A DNA stretch of 64,000 nt, taken from positions 2,293,925 to 2,357,924 of the forward strand of contig NZ_CP026948.1 in the NCBI RefSeq assembly GCF_003070865.1, given 5' to 3'. Source of the stretch: Corynebacterium liangguodongii. GTDB taxonomy: Bacteria; Actinomycetota; Actinomycetes; Mycobacteriales; Mycobacteriaceae. Under the pieces are notes generated by a model. That model saw only the letters and a program-made list of their open reading frames with translations, was not told where the DNA came from and ran no database searches. This document shows positions 16,246 to 26,467 of the stretch, piece by piece. Numbering within the stretch: the stretch's first letter is position 1; the number at the start of each line of letters is the position of its first letter. The position numbers were made by a program, and so were the translations under genes.

Positions 16246-17286
16246 CTAGGCGCCCACGGCCTGGGGCTCCACAGGCACCGGGCCGCCGGAGGCCTGCCGG
16301 TAGGCAAACGCGAGCGCGAGCGTATAGGCCGGCATGAGGATCACCGTGGCAATCCCGAGGGTGAACAGGGAGACAAACATCATCACCCCGTAGAGGAGGT
16401 AGAACAGCAGCAGCTGGCCGTAGTTGCGGGCACCGGCCCTAAAGCCCTGGGAGAACGATCCGCCGAAGGTATCGGCGTTATCGGCCGCGTACCATACCTG
16501 GAAGACAAACAGCGGGGCGAGCAGGAAACTCACGACGAGCGCGATGCCGAGGATCCCGAGGATGGCCCCGGCGAGAGGCATGAGCACCGTCGGGTCAGAT
16601 TCGATCTGCGCCGGGTCGAGCCCCTGCAGGGTGTCCGCGAGGTTCACCGCGAAGAACGGGAGGGAGCCGAAGATAGGGATCAGGATGGCAAACCCGTAGA
16701 TCAGGCCGACGAGAATGATCATCCCCAGCGTGGTGCCGTAGGTGGGGGAGTTCACCCCGTCGAACTTCCAGTTGCGGTTGAGCGTCTGCAGAAGCGCCAA
16801 GGAATAAACGACAGGGTAGGCGAAGAGAAAGGCAAACTGCACGAACCCGGCAAGCGGGGTAACGAAGAGGCCTAGCGCCGCCGGCAGGAGGGCAAAGATG
16901 AGTCCCACAGGCACCCACACCTTCCAATTGGCAAAGGTCTGCTTAAAGCCGAAGGCCCATGCCTGCATCACGTCGATCTTTCCTGTGCCCTTAGCATGGT
17001 ACCAGCCGTTGGCCTGCGGGTCGTTGACCCGGTGCGGCTCGTAGCCGTCGCCGTAGGTGCCATCAACGAGGGAGGTCCCGTGATATTGAGTGGCGCCGTG
17101 TCCGGCCGCCGCGTAGTTCACATCGTAGGCGTTGTAGTCGCCGTAGCCTCCGTCGCCACCGTAGCCGTTGTAGCCGGTATACGAGGCCGACCCGGCGGCC
17201 GGGGTGCCGTAGCCGCCCGGCTCGTGAGGTTGGTAGCCTTCGGCGCCGCCTTGGGGATCCTGCCCGCCCGAATAGGGAGTCGACAT
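16246..17286 (-). CDS. Integral membrane protein with Gly/Tyr-rich cytosolic N-terminus
   Basis: A 346-residue protein. Residues 1-95 are low-complexity and rich in Gly, Tyr, Ala and Asn (YGGDGGYGDYNAYDVNY). Residues about 115-330 hold six hydrophobic helices, similar in layout to DUF975/glycerophosphoryl-diester-phosphodiesterase-type membrane domains. Ribosome site ggaaagg lies 11 bp before the ATG. It stands alone between divergent and same-strand neighbours. Function unknown. Confidence 0.75.
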   Translation of the reverse strand: MSTPYSGGQDPQGGAEGYQPHEPGGYGTPAAGSASYTGYNGYGGDGGYGDYNAYDVNYAAAGHGATQYHGTSLVDGTYGDGYEPHRVNDPQANGWYHAKGTGKIDVMQAWAFGFKQTFANWKVWVPVGLIFALLPAALGLFVTPLAGFVQFAFLFAYPVVYSLALLQTLNRNWKFDGVNSPTYGTTLGMIILVGLIYGFAILIPIFGSLPFFAVNLADTLQGLDPAQIESDPTVLMPLAGAILGILGIALVVSFLLAPLFVFQVWYAADNADTFGGSFSQGFRAGARNYGQLLLFYLLYGVMMFVSLFTLGIATVILMPAYTLALAFAYRQASGGPVPVEPQAVGA

Positions 17287-17369
17287 TAGTGGAAACCTTT
17301 CCTAGTAGTGACCTTTCTCTTCTGAGGCTACCAGGGAGGTCCGGCGGGCACGCGGTCCCGAACCAGCGG

Positions 17370-20189
17370 CTACTTCACCACCAGGTTGACCATACGGCCC
17401 GGCACGACGATGGTCTTGACCACGGTTTTGCCCTCGATCAGTTCGGCGACCCTGGGATCGGCGAGGGCGAGTGCCTCGACGGCGTCCTTGTCGGCGTCAG
17501 TGGGAACGTCGATGCGGGCCTTGACCTTGCCGTTGATCTGGACGGGGACCTCGACGGTGTCGTCGACAAGCAGCGCCTCGTCGAAGGTGGGGAACGGCTC
17601 GAACGTGATCGTGGTGCCGCCTCCGAGCCGCTCCCACAGCTCCTCAGCGATGTGCGGGGCGAGCGGGGAGACCATCTGGACCAGCGGGACGACGGCGGCG
17701 CGCGGCACCGGGCCGTCGTAGGTCTTGGTCAGGTAGTTGACGTACTCGATGAGCTTGGCCACCACGGTGTTATCGCGCAGGTTGTCGTAGTCCTCGCGCA
17801 CGCCGGCAATGGTGCGATGCAGGGCCTTGGCATCCTCGGCGGTCAGCTCGGCGTCCTCGACGCGCAGCGCGCCGGTGGCCTCGTCGACCACGAGGCGCCA
17901 CAGGCGCTGCAGGAAGCGGTGGGCGCCGACGACGTCCTTGGTCGCCCAGGGGCGCGAGGTGTCCAGCGGGCCCATCGACATCTCGTAGACGCGCAGGGTG
18001 TCGGCGCCGAAGTCACGGCAGATCTCATCCGGGGCAACGGCGTTCTTGAGCGACTTGCCCATCTTGCCGTACTCGCGGTTGACCTCTTGTCCCTGGTAGA
18101 GGAACTTTCCGTCGCGCTCTTCCACCTCGGCGGCCGGGACGTAGACGCCGCGGGAATCGGTATACGCGTAGGCCTGGATGTAGCCCTGGTTAAACAGGCG
18201 CCGGTAGGGCTCGCGGGAGGTGACAAAGCCGAGGTCGAAGAGCACCTTGTGCCAGAATCGCGCGTAGAGCAGGTGGAGCACGGCGTGCTCGACGCCGCCG
18301 ACGTAGAGATCCACCCCGCCCGGGTCGTTCTCGCCGCGCGGGCCCGTCCAGTAGCGCTCGTTGTCCAGCGCGCAGAACTCCTGCGAGTTCGTCGGGTCGA
18401 TGTAGCGCAGCTGGTACCAGGAGGAACCGGCCCACTGCGGCATCACGTTGGTGTCGCGGTAGTAGGTCTTCTCGCCCTCCCCGAGGTCAAGGGTGACCTC
18501 CACCCAGTCTCTCGCCTTCGCCAGCGGGGGAGCGGGCTCGGAGTCGGCGTCGTCGGGGTTGAAGGAGACCGGGTTGTAGTCCTCCACCTGCGGCAGCTCC
18601 ACGGGCAGCATGTCCTCGGGCAGGGAGTGCGCCTGACCGTTCTCGTCGTAGACGATGGGGAAGGGCTCGCCCCAGTAGCGCTGGCGCGCAAACAGCCAAT
18701 CGCGCAGCTTGTACTGGATTTTTTCCTCGCCGTAGCCGTGGGCGACGAGCCAGCTTATCGACGCCTCGATAGCCTCCTCCTTGCCCTTACCGTCGAGGTC
18801 CAGCCCGGCGTCGTTGGCGGAGTTGACGTGCGGGGCGTCGCCCGTAAACGCCGCCTCGCTCACGTCGGAGTCGAGCACGGGCACGATGGGAAGGTTGAAC
18901 ACGCTGGCGAACTCGTAGTCGCGCTCGTCGTGAGCCGGCACGGCCATGATCGCGCCGGTGCCGTAGCCGGTGAGCACGTAGTCGGCGATGAAGACCGGGA
19001 CCTTCTCGCCGTTGACGGGGTTTACGGCGAAGGAACCGAGGAAGACGCCGGTCTTTTCCTTGTTTTCCTGGCGCTCCACGTCCGACTTCGCGGCGATCGT
19101 CCGCTTGTAGGCGGCCACCGCCTCGGCCGGGGTGTCCTGGCCGTTGGTCCAGGCGGGGTTGACGTCTTCTGTGTAGGCGGGGGCTGTCAGGGCGTCGACA
19201 AGCTCGTGCTCGGGTGCAAGCACGACGTAGCTCGCGCCGAAAAGGGTGTCGGGGCGGGTGGTGAAGACCTCGATGTCGCCGGCGTCGGAGGCGAACTTCA
19301 CCTGGGCACCGCGGGAGCGGCCGATCCAGTTGCGCTGCATGGACTTGACCTTCTCGGGCCAATCGAGCAGGTCGAGGTCGTCGAGCAGGCGATCGGAGTA
19401 GGCGGTGATCCGCATCATCCACTGGCGCAACCGCTTGCGGAAGACCGGGTAGTTGCCCCGCTCCGAGCGGCCCTCAGCGGTGACCTCCTCGTTGGCCAGC
19501 ACAGTGCCCAGACCCGGGCACCAGTTGACCATGGAGTCGGAGAGGTAGACGAGGCGGAACTCATCGATCGCAGCGTGCTTTTCCGCGGTGGTCAGGTCCC
19601 GGAAGTTGCGGCCGTCCTTGGTGGTGCGCGCGCCCGTGATCAAATCGCGCACGAGGTCCTCGATCGGGCGGGCCTTCTGCTGCTCCTCATCGAACCAGGC
19701 GTTGTAAATCTGCAGGAAGATCCATTGCGTCCAGCGGTAGAACTCCGGATCGGTGGTGGCCACGGCGCGGCGGCGGTCGTGCCCCAGGCCGAGTGAGTCG
19801 AGCTGGCGGGTCATGTTGGCGATGTTCGCCTCTGTCGTGGTCCGCGGGTGGGTACCGGTCTGAATCGCGTACTGCTCGGCGGGCAGGCCGAACGCGTCGT
19901 AGCCGAGCGTATGCAAAACGTTCTTGCCCAGCATGCGGTTGTAGCGGGCGAAGACGTCCGTGGCGATGTAGCCCAGCGGGTGGCCCACGTGCAGGCCTGC
20001 GCCGGAGGGGTAGGGGAACATGTCCTGGACGTTGAGCTTATCTTCCGGCAGCTCCCCGCCCGTAGCGAGGTCACCCACCGGGTTCGGCGCGTTGAAGGTG
20101 CCGTTGTCGCGCCAGTAGCTCTGCCACTTGGCCTCGATCTCGTTCGCCAGGGCGGCGGTGTAGCGGTGCGCGGGTCCCTCAGTAGTCAT
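17370..20189 (-). CDS. leuS: Leucyl-tRNA synthetase
   Basis: LeuS charges tRNA-Leu. The 939-residue protein is the usual bacterial length. It has the class I HIGH-type motif within [16 protein letters not shown], a CP1 editing domain (about 230-430, including [19 protein letters not shown]), the catalytic loop as KMGKS ([12 protein letters not shown]), a known variant of KMSKS, and a C-terminal anticodon-binding domain. The ATG at 20189 ([11 protein letters not shown]) is taken as the start; the frame is open 84 bp further. No T-box or leader is seen. Confidence 0.97.
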   Translation of the reverse strand: MTTEGPAHRYTAALANEIEAKWQSYWRDNGTFNAPNPVGDLATGGELPEDKLNVQDMFPYPSGAGLHVGHPLGYIATDVFARYNRMLGKNVLHTLGYDAFGLPAEQYAIQTGTHPRTTTEANIANMTRQLDSLGLGHDRRRAVATTDPEFYRWTQWIFLQIYNAWFDEEQQKARPIEDLVRDLITGARTTKDGRNFRDLTTAEKHAAIDEFRLVYLSDSMVNWCPGLGTVLANEEVTAEGRSERGNYPVFRKRLRQWMMRITAYSDRLLDDLDLLDWPEKVKSMQRNWIGRSRGAQVKFASDAGDIEVFTTRPDTLFGASYVVLAPEHELVDALTAPAYTEDVNPAWTNGQDTPAEAVAAYKRTIAAKSDVERQENKEKTGVFLGSFAVNPVNGEKVPVFIADYVLTGYGTGAIMAVPAHDERDYEFASVFNLPIVPVLDSDVSEAAFTGDAPHVNSANDAGLDLDGKGKEEAIEASISWLVAHGYGEEKIQYKLRDWLFARQRYWGEPFPIVYDENGQAHSLPEDMLPVELPQVEDYNPVSFNPDDADSEPAPPLAKARDWVEVTLDLGEGEKTYYRDTNVMPQWAGSSWYQLRYIDPTNSQEFCALDNERYWTGPRGENDPGGVDLYVGGVEHAVLHLLYARFWHKVLFDLGFVTSREPYRRLFNQGYIQAYAYTDSRGVYVPAAEVEERDGKFLYQGQEVNREYGKMGKSLKNAVAPDEICRDFGADTLRVYEMSMGPLDTSRPWATKDVVGAHRFLQRLWRLVVDEATGALRVEDAELTAEDAKALHRTIAGVREDYDNLRDNTVVAKLIEYVNYLTKTYDGPVPRAAVVPLVQMVSPLAPHIAEELWERLGGGTTITFEPFPTFDEALLVDDTVEVPVQINGKVKARIDVPTDADKDAVEALALADPRVAELIEGKTVVKTIVVPGRMVNLVVK

Positions 20190-20254
20190 GGCTACACAGT
20201 GTAGTGGGTGGGTGCCTCGGCGGTACCCGGGGCTTGACGGGCCGCGGGCGCGTC

Positions 20255-21661
20255 CTACCGGAACATCTCCCACACCGACACAGCCATGATCACCGCGCCC
20301 ATGAAGCCGACGAAGAGCGCGTCGGGGCGGTGAGCGTAGTGCGCGAACGCCTTGGCCTTGCGGAAGAGCAGGAACGGAACCAGGTAGACCAGGAACGTCA
20401 TAAAGATGCCGCCGATAACGGAGATGAGATCGAGGATCGACGGGTTGAGCACCGCAACCAGAACGCCGGTGACGAAGACGAACGCGATGACCCCGTAGCG
20501 CAAGACGCGGTCGCTGACCCCCTGCGTCGCCCTCGGGGCGATCACGCGGACCAGGTAGGTCGTGCCCTCCTCCGTGCCCAGGAGGTGGCCGAAGAAGGAC
20601 GAGGCGATCGCGCAGATGGCGACGACCGGGGTGATCACCGCCATGAACGGGGTGTTAGTGACGTTGGCGAAGTAGCTGAGCACCGGCAGGTTCTGGGCGG
20701 CGGCCTCCTCCAACCCCTTCGCGCCGAGCGCGAGCGTGCAGGACCAGACGAAGAACATCGTAAACGCCACGAGCAGCGCGGTGGTGATCAGTTCGATGCG
20801 GGAGACCTGCCTCTCGGTGGCGGCGACGTCACCCTTCTTCGCTTTTTGCACGTCGAGGGCGAATTGCGAGACCGCCGCCATGTGGCTGAAGGAGAACACG
20901 AGCACCGGCAGAATCAATAGCAGGGACTGCCACAGCGGGGTCGCCGACTCATAGGAGCGGAAGCTTGCCAGGTCCCACCGGGGGACGAGGTAGAACGACA
21001 CGCCTGCCAGCGCCACAATGAGCGGGTAGACGAGAATGTTGGCAAACCACAAGGTGGCCTTCTTGCCCAGGGCGAATGCGCCGGTGAGCAACCCCACGCA
21101 CGCGATGGCCAAAAGAACCCGGTTGACCTGGGCCAGGCCGATTTGGTTGACCAGGAAGCTCTCCATCGTGTTGGTCATCGAGATCGCGTAGATCAGCACC
21201 GTGGGGTAGATGGCCAGCCAGTACATCACCGCGGTGACCACGCCCCGCTTGCGCCCCGACAATGCGGTGACCACCTGAAGCACGTCGAGGCCCTTCACCG
21301 GCGAGGCGCTGACGATGCGCGCGTACATGCGGTGGGAGAAAAACACCAGCGGTCCGATAAGGGCGGTCGCGATGACGAGCGGCCAGAACCCGAAGCTGCC
21401 GGCGTTGAGCGGGAGGAAGAGAATGCCCGCGCCGACCGCGGTGCCGAACAGCGTGATCACCCACGACAAAAAAGTGCCGTTGGGCGCCGAGCCCCTACGG
21501 TTGAGCCGGATGTGGTCAACATCCGCGGGCGTGAGGTTATCCAGGTGGAATTCCTCGCGCGACTGCCTTAAGTGCTCCGCGCTGTGGAGCGCAGGTAGCG
21601 GCGCCGCCTCGTGCGGGCTCGAGCCGCGGGGAACAGGGGTGTGGTGGCGCGCGGAGGCCAT
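20255..21661 (-). CDS. Hydroxy/aromatic amino acid permease (HAAAP/SdaC-like)
   Basis: A 468-residue secondary transporter with about 11 helices. It begins with a soluble 60-residue leader, then the family's first helix ([19 protein letters not shown]). Members of the HAAAP group carry serine, threonine, tryptophan or tyrosine with protons. The closest style is SdaC/serine transporter, but the substrate cannot be fixed. The ATG at 21661 follows gaggaaa by 4 bp. An in-frame opening further upstream is low-complexity and rejected. leuS lies 65 bp downstream on the same strand. Confidence 0.85.
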   Translation of the reverse strand: MASARHHTPVPRGSSPHEAAPLPALHSAEHLRQSREEFHLDNLTPADVDHIRLNRRGSAPNGTFLSWVITLFGTAVGAGILFLPLNAGSFGFWPLVIATALIGPLVFFSHRMYARIVSASPVKGLDVLQVVTALSGRKRGVVTAVMYWLAIYPTVLIYAISMTNTMESFLVNQIGLAQVNRVLLAIACVGLLTGAFALGKKATLWFANILVYPLIVALAGVSFYLVPRWDLASFRSYESATPLWQSLLLILPVLVFSFSHMAAVSQFALDVQKAKKGDVAATERQVSRIELITTALLVAFTMFFVWSCTLALGAKGLEEAAAQNLPVLSYFANVTNTPFMAVITPVVAICAIASSFFGHLLGTEEGTTYLVRVIAPRATQGVSDRVLRYGVIAFVFVTGVLVAVLNPSILDLISVIGGIFMTFLVYLVPFLLFRKAKAFAHYAHRPDALFVGFMGAVIMAVSVWEMFR

Positions 21662-21795
21662 GGTTTCCTCATTTCCGCACCCGGTGGCGGGTGCTCTCGC
21701 TGATGCCCGAGGGCGAGCTGACGCGATTAGTTTAGTTTTACCAATCACCTCGCCGGGGCACCGCACCGCCTACCCGCGCTGCGGGCGGTGCTGCC

Positions 21796-22131
21796 CTATT
21801 CCCGGCCGAGCTCCTCCCACGTGAGCTCGCAGCCGAGGGCGCTGAGCACTGCGTAGGCCTCCTCGGTGGCCTCCGAGAGCGAGCCGGCGAGGTCGTCGCC
21901 GCCGGCGGTGATGTCCACCACCGCCTCGCCCTGCCCTGCGGAGACCTCCTGGACGATCCAGGCGCCGCGCCCGCGCACCCCGAGGGCGTCGACAGGTTGA
22001 TCTTCGAGCCACTGCATGACGGCGTCGCGCGCGTGCGCGCCGGTGGCGGTCAGGCGCACGCGCGCCCGCGCGTCCTCATCCGATGCCACTGCCTCTAGCC
22101 ATTGCCGGTCGATTTCGTAGGGCCTACTCAT
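21796..22131 (-). CDS. Conserved hypothetical protein
   Basis: A 111-residue soluble acidic protein (MSRPYEIDRQWLEAVASDED start; HARDAVMQWLEDQPVDALGV; C-terminus LGCELTWEELGRE). No domain is recognised. Its start overlaps the stop end of the CPBP-family gene by 8 bp, so the two are cotranscribed and translationally coupled. Confidence 0.65.
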   Translation of the reverse strand: MSRPYEIDRQWLEAVASDEDARARVRLTATGAHARDAVMQWLEDQPVDALGVRGRGAWIVQEVSAGQGEAVVDITAGGDDLAGSLSEATEEAYAVLSALGCELTWEELGRE

Positions 22132-22933
22132 GGGCGCCAGGGTAGTTCTCGGCCGCGGGTTGTGCCGCGGGGAAGAGCAGGCTGAGCAGCCCGGCTCCGA
22201 AGACGTCGGCAAGCGCGTGCGCGACAACGGCGGGGAAGATCCACTGGCCGACGAAGCCCGTCTTGGAACTCGCGAGCCGCGTGAATGCGAGGAAAAGCGA
22301 GCCGGAGACAAGCCCAATGAGCGCGGCGTTGAGCAGCCCCTGGTAGGTGTGGATGGCAAAGCGCACCGCCAACGAATACGCCACCGCCTGGGCGCGCCAG
22401 CGCCCTGGAAGGGAGAGGCACACGACGAGGAAGAAAACCTCCTCGTAGACGCTATTGAGCGCCGAATAGGCCAGCAGCGAGGCGTCAGGGCCCGGCTGCT
22501 CGGCCGCGTCCTCGGCGCCCTCTGGAAAACCAACAAGCCCGCCGTAGAGCGAGTAGGAGAGGTCGAAGACGAGCCCTATAAAGGCGTAAAGGCCGATGCC
22601 GAGCGCAGCGCCCCTCCAGCTCGGGCGCAGGCTCCAGGGCGTGAGCGTGATGCGGCGCCCGCACAGGTAGGCGGCAGCGACGGCGGCCAGGAGTGCTTGG
22701 TGGAGGAGGGCACCCCAGTTAGCGGCGGCGGAAAACTCGGGCACGGTGGGCGCAACTACGTTGTCCACCTCGCACGTGCTGCGTAGCGACGCCCCCATCG
22801 CCGGGCCGAAGAAAATAGCGGTCAGCGCGGCGAGGTCCCACCACCCCATGACCCTGGTTGGTTTCAGTCTGCTCAGCGGCGTCACGCCTGGCGCTCCTCC
22901 GGTCGCGTCGTTCAGTGAGGATGAGGCTAGCAC
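22124..22933 (-). CDS. CPBP-family intramembrane protease-like protein
   Basis: A 269-residue protein with seven or eight helices and the Abi/CPBP motif arrangement: E164-E165 in VYEEVFFLV, His195 in FAIHTYQG and His239 in VVAHALADV. The first motif is normally EExxxR(G); here the Arg is replaced by Leu. Substrate is unknown; relatives process prenylated proteins or serve in bacteriocin immunity. Start at 22933 is the first ATG; an internal start at MGWWDL is possible. Confidence 0.7.
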   Translation of the reverse strand: MLASSSLNDATGGAPGVTPLSRLKPTRVMGWWDLAALTAIFFGPAMGASLRSTCEVDNVVAPTVPEFSAAANWGALLHQALLAAVAAAYLCGRRITLTPWSLRPSWRGAALGIGLYAFIGLVFDLSYSLYGGLVGFPEGAEDAAEQPGPDASLLAYSALNSVYEEVFFLVVCLSLPGRWRAQAVAYSLAVRFAIHTYQGLLNAALIGLVSGSLFLAFTRLASSKTGFVGQWIFPAVVAHALADVFGAGLLSLLFPAAQPAAENYPGAHE

Positions 22934-22934
22934 A

Positions 22935-22967
22935 AAGGTGGCACCTTCACGCTAAAGGTGCCACCTT
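22935..22967 (-). terminator. Strong hairpin, 13-bp perfect stem
   Basis: AAGGTGGCACCTT (22935-22947) pairs perfectly with AAGGTGCCACCTT (22955-22967) across a 7-nt loop. It lies just beyond the 3' end of the decayed gene at 22980-23282 and directly in front of the CPBP gene, so it probably terminated the former's transcript on the minus strand. Confidence 0.65.
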
Positions 22968-22979
22968 ACGGGGTGTGGT

Positions 22980-23282
22980 TTACTTGTCAGAGTAGTCGAA
23001 GAACCCGACGCCGGAATCGGCACCGAAGCTGCCATTATCCAACTACTCTTCCTTGAGCAGCTTGTTGAAGCCCTTCTGCCACTGCGCCGCGCCCTCTTCC
23101 TCGGCCTTCGTGAAGCCGATGACGTAGAACGTGGGCAAATAGCAATGATATCCATGACCTGCAAGAGGCCGTTCGGGCTACCGGTCGCGGCGCCCACCTT
23201 GCCCCAGACGTCCTTGCTTCGTAGACCTCATTGACGCGACGCCCTCGTCGGCGATCTGAAAGGCGTTTTTGACGTCAGCCAC
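22980..23282 (-). pseudogene. Small gene broken by several frameshifts
   Basis: A GTG at 23282 follows the good ribosome site gaaaggaag and opens MADVKNAFQIADEGVAS. The coding signal then moves between frames: NEVYEA, next DVWGKVGAATGSPNGLLQVM, next YLPTFYVIGFTKAEEEGAAQ with WQKGFNKLLKEE, then an internal TAG, then DNGSFGADSGVGFFDYSDK and TAA. At least three frameshifts and one in-frame stop are needed, so it is a pseudogene of a roughly 100-residue protein I do not recognise. The following 223 bp (23283-23505) hold only the promoter area of the next gene. Confidence 0.6.
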
Positions 23283-23505
23283 GGCACTTCCTTTCGTGGG
23301 TGGGGGAATTCTCGCGGCTCACAGCAAGTGCATCCATGTGTGCGACGGGGCGCCGCCACACCGCCATTTCCAAAGTTCAAGGCACATATACGCGAAGACA
23401 CGCGCGCACTTCATCGTGGACCTATCTGTCAGATGTCCTCGTATCAGAGCCTTTTACTAAGTGCGGCTTAGATTTTTCGCCCGCCGCGCACTATTGTTGA
23501 CGCCT

Positions 23506-24399
23506 GTGAGATTCCTTTCCGCCATCACGCCGGCCTGCGCCGCCGCAGCTCTATCGCTGTGCGCCCCCGCGGCGGGTGCCGCCCCAGAGCCGACGGCAAT
23601 CGGCGCCACGCCGCCGCGCACGAGCATGTCGTTTGCGCACAGCCCAACCGGCTTCCGGGTGGGCACGGCCAACGAACACGAGTCTCGGCCCGGGCTCTCG
23701 CTGGTCAAGCTCTACATCGCCGACTACGTCTTCGACCACGGCACCCCCGCCGACCAGGCGCGCGCATATACGATGCTGCAAACGTCCGACGATGCAATCG
23801 CCGCCTCGCTCTACGCCGCCTACCCCGATTCCATCGCGCTCACGGCGCGGAAATACGGGCTGGGGGATACCCACGCGGCCGACCATTGGGGCAACAGCAC
23901 GACTTCAACCTACGACGCCGTGGCGTTTTTGGAGGCGAGGAAGCGCGACCACGGCCTGGGCGACCCGATCCTATCCGCGCTCGCCAGCGCCTCTCCCGTC
24001 GCGGCTGATGGCTACCGGCAGGACTACGGCACCGCGGTCTTGCCCGGCGTAATCGGGACTAAGTGGGGCTGGTCGGACGACCGCGCCTCGCTCCACGCAA
24101 GCGCATCCTTCGGCACCGATTTCAGCGTCGCGGCCCACACCTTCGGGCCGGCCTCCCAGCTCACCGCGGACGTGATCGCGGCTTTCCCGGGCCCCGCTCA
24201 GGCAGCGCCGAGCCCGATCCACCAGGCTATTGACGCGGCGGCATCGGGCGCGCACAGCGCTGTCGATAACGCAGCCGGTGCGTGGGGCGGCGTGCCCGGC
24301 TCCAGTGAGTCCGCGGCCGGGGCCGCAGCACAGGCGCACTCGGGGATTGATGCCGCGGCCGCCCAGGCCCACGGCATCGCGCTGCGGGCGGGGTTCTAA
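23506..24399 (+). CDS. Secreted protein with beta-lactamase-like SxxK motif
   Basis: A 297-residue exported protein. The signal peptide is residues 1-27 (MRFLSAITPACAAAALSLCAPAAG). The core contains SLVKLYIADYV, an SxxK arrangement like serine beta-lactamases and penicillin-binding proteins, then TSDDAIAASLYAAYPDS and GTKWGWSDDR, placed where the KTG motif would be. The C-terminal 70 residues are Ala/Ser/His-rich. No general-base motif is obvious, so catalysis is uncertain. GTG at 23506 is preferred (TATTGT lies 7 nt upstream, leaderless); GTG at 23461 is also in frame. Confidence 0.6.
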   Translation: MRFLSAITPACAAAALSLCAPAAGAAPEPTAIGATPPRTSMSFAHSPTGFRVGTANEHESRPGLSLVKLYIADYVFDHGTPADQARAYTMLQTSDDAIAASLYAAYPDSIALTARKYGLGDTHAADHWGNSTTSTYDAVAFLEARKRDHGLGDPILSALASASPVAADGYRQDYGTAVLPGVIGTKWGWSDDRASLHASASFGTDFSVAAHTFGPASQLTADVIAAFPGPAQAAPSPIHQAIDAAASGAHSAVDNAAGAWGGVPGSSESAAGAAAQAHSGIDAAAAQAHGIALRAGF

Positions 24400-24405
24400 C
24401 CCTGC

Positions 24406-25659
24406 CTAGCTAAACGCCCCGATCCCCGTGATCTTCTGGCCAAGGATGAGGGTGTGCATCTCGTCCGTGCCCTCGTAGGTGCGCACGCCCTCGAGGTTAG
24501 CGGCGTGGCGGATGGGGGAGTAGTCGTGGCGGATGCCGTTGCCGCCCAGCACGGTGCGCGCCTCGCGGCAGATGTCGATAGCGGTACGGCAGTTAGCCAG
24601 CTTCGCCACCGAGATCATGGGGATGTCGAGCGTCCCTGCATCCTTGGCGCGGCCCACGTGCAGGGCGAGAAGTTGCCCCTGGTTGAGCGCGACCGCCATG
24701 TCGACGAGCTTCTTCTGGGTGAGCTGGAAAGACGCGATCGGCTTGCCAAACTGAGTGCGCTCGCCTGCGTAGGCGATGGCCTGCTCGAGGCTGTCGCGCG
24801 CGGCGCCGAGCACGCCCCAGCCGATGCCGTAGCGCGCCTCGTTCAGGCACATCAGGGGGGCGGAGAGCCCGAAGCGGGCCGGGAGGATGCTGTCCTCGGG
24901 CACCAGCGCGTTGGTGATGGTGATGTGCGATTGCGTGGACACACGCATGGAGAGCTTGTGATCGATCGGCACCGGATCGAAGCCTTCGGTCTCCCGCGGA
25001 ACGATAAAGCCGGCGACCGTTTCCTCCCGGTCCTTGCGCACGTTATCTCCGTACCCCGCGGCGATGAGGTCCTCGGTGGAGACCTTGGCCCACACGATGG
25101 TGACATCAGCCAGGTGCGCCAGACCGATCCAGCGCTTCTCGCCGTTGAGTTCCCAACCCTGGCCCTTGCGGTAGGTCGCGCGCGTGATCATCGACGCCGG
25201 GTCGGATCCCGCGGTCGGCTCCGTCAGGCCGAACGCGCCCATGATCTCGCCGGCGGCCATCTTCGGTAGGTAGCGGTTCTTCTGCTCCTCGGTGCCGTGG
25301 GCGTGGATGGAAGTCATGGCGAGCGAGCCAAGCACGAAGAAGATGGTCCGCAGGCCGGAATCGGCCGCCTCGACCTCCATCATGGCCAGGCCGTAGTCCA
25401 CCGCGGAGCGGCCGGGACACCCGTAGCCTTTGAGGTGGGCGCCGATCATGCCCATCTCGCCGAAGCGAGGGATGAGCTCGACGGGGACGTGCTGGTCTTC
25501 GAACCACTGGCCGACGTAGGGTTTGACCTCCTCGACGACGAAAGCGCCGATCGTCTCTCGCCATTGCAGTTCATCATCGCTCAATAAGCTATCGAAGTTG
25601 ATCAAGTCTGATGTGTGAGTTGGCAAATCTCTACCCCTTCCAAAGAAATCTAAGGTCAC
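24406..25659 (-). CDS. Acyl-CoA dehydrogenase, glutaryl-CoA dehydrogenase-like
   Basis: An FAD-dependent dehydrogenase of 417 residues. Motifs are GAFGLTEPTAGSDPASM (flavin/substrate loop), GEKRWIGLAHLADVTIVWAKV, GWGVLGAARDSLEQAIAYAGERTQFGKPI and the C-terminal TYEGTDEMHTLILGQ. The Glu of that last motif is the catalytic base of the GcdH branch. Substrate is not proven. It stands alone; the thiolase 0.8 kb upstream is on the same strand but separated by a gene-poor stretch. Confidence 0.87.
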   Translation of the reverse strand: MTLDFFGRGRDLPTHTSDLINFDSLLSDDELQWRETIGAFVVEEVKPYVGQWFEDQHVPVELIPRFGEMGMIGAHLKGYGCPGRSAVDYGLAMMEVEAADSGLRTIFFVLGSLAMTSIHAHGTEEQKNRYLPKMAAGEIMGAFGLTEPTAGSDPASMITRATYRKGQGWELNGEKRWIGLAHLADVTIVWAKVSTEDLIAAGYGDNVRKDREETVAGFIVPRETEGFDPVPIDHKLSMRVSTQSHITITNALVPEDSILPARFGLSAPLMCLNEARYGIGWGVLGAARDSLEQAIAYAGERTQFGKPIASFQLTQKKLVDMAVALNQGQLLALHVGRAKDAGTLDIPMISVAKLANCRTAIDICREARTVLGGNGIRHDYSPIRHAANLEGVRTYEGTDEMHTLILGQKITGIGAFS

Positions 25660-26467
25660 CGTAGCACGGGGTATCTAACCTGTCTCCGAAGTTGCCCGTG
25701 CAGTCCGGCTGACCTTCGGACCCCAGCGCCCGGCATTACGCTGCTCGTGACAAACACTCAAGGCCGCCGACAGAACGCCCCCGCGGCTCGCTAAGTGCTA
25801 AGGTCCATCCCGGTAACCATCGCTGTGCCCTAGCCCACGACACCGCCATAACACGCAAGGACGTAACCCCACGTACTTCCCTGACGAGATCGCTGCTGGG
25901 GCAGGACAAGAACTCCGCCGAGGTTCGAATCCTCACCCAGATCGGACTCTCCGTGCCATACGGCCATCGCACGCTGCCAGTGACGGTGCTCGGGCACCCA
26001 GCCATCGATGTCGTGGAACGTGCGGGCGGGCCGGCGAACCGAGCGACCTTACCAAGCACCTAGAGCTCGGCAGCGACTAATGCCCCGAGTTCGCACCTCT
26101 GCCTACCGCCACACGCTCACACCCAGAATGGCTCGGTGCGCGGGAGCGCACCGAGCGTCGACCGAGTGCCGGTTGCCATCACTATGTCGCAAGCGCTCTA
26201 CTCCCCGCAGCCCTGCGTGCACACGGAAGACCGCGCCGTTGTACGCGACGTGGTCAACGCATCCCCTGACGGCCCACAGGAACATCCCTCCACGCAGCGA
26301 TTCCCGTGAGCGGAGCGATAAAGCGGACTGCGCGCGGCCCACCGTACGTCAACTGCTCCTCGTATGTTACAGAGCTTGCGCCAGCCTTGCGCAGATGATG
26401 GACGGTGGGGATCCGGGACTGGCCTCCGCCGATGATCGTGGAGTTGCGCACGCCGCCACGCGTAGGG
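25660..26467. other. 808-bp region without a convincing gene
   Basis: Open frames here are short, start poorly and show no recognisable domain. On the plus strand about 25855-26060 reads protein-like (TRKDVTPRTSL, NSAEVRILTQIGLSVPYGHR). On the minus strand 26254-26451 reads STIIGGGQSRIPTVHHLRKA. Stop codons interrupt both. The stretch looks like decayed genes rather than designed non-coding DNA. The first ~60 bp carry the promoter of the acyl-CoA dehydrogenase. Confidence 0.5.

Noticed and set aside
15993..16337. A 114-codon gene starting GTG at 15993
   Set aside because: Only the first 50 codons look like protein; the rest is Arg/Pro-rich shadow sequence overlapping the end of the next gene, so it is listed as a decayed fragment instead.
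17289..19796. An open frame of about 835 codons antisense to leuS
   Set aside because: leuS is complete with all class I motifs; long antisense frames are expected in high-GC coding DNA. The translation is Val/Leu/His-rich with no domain.
25930..25946. tRNA-like T-arm GAGG-TTCGAAT-CCTC
   Set aside because: No matching acceptor stem, D-arm or anticodon arm could be found at the right distance on either side.
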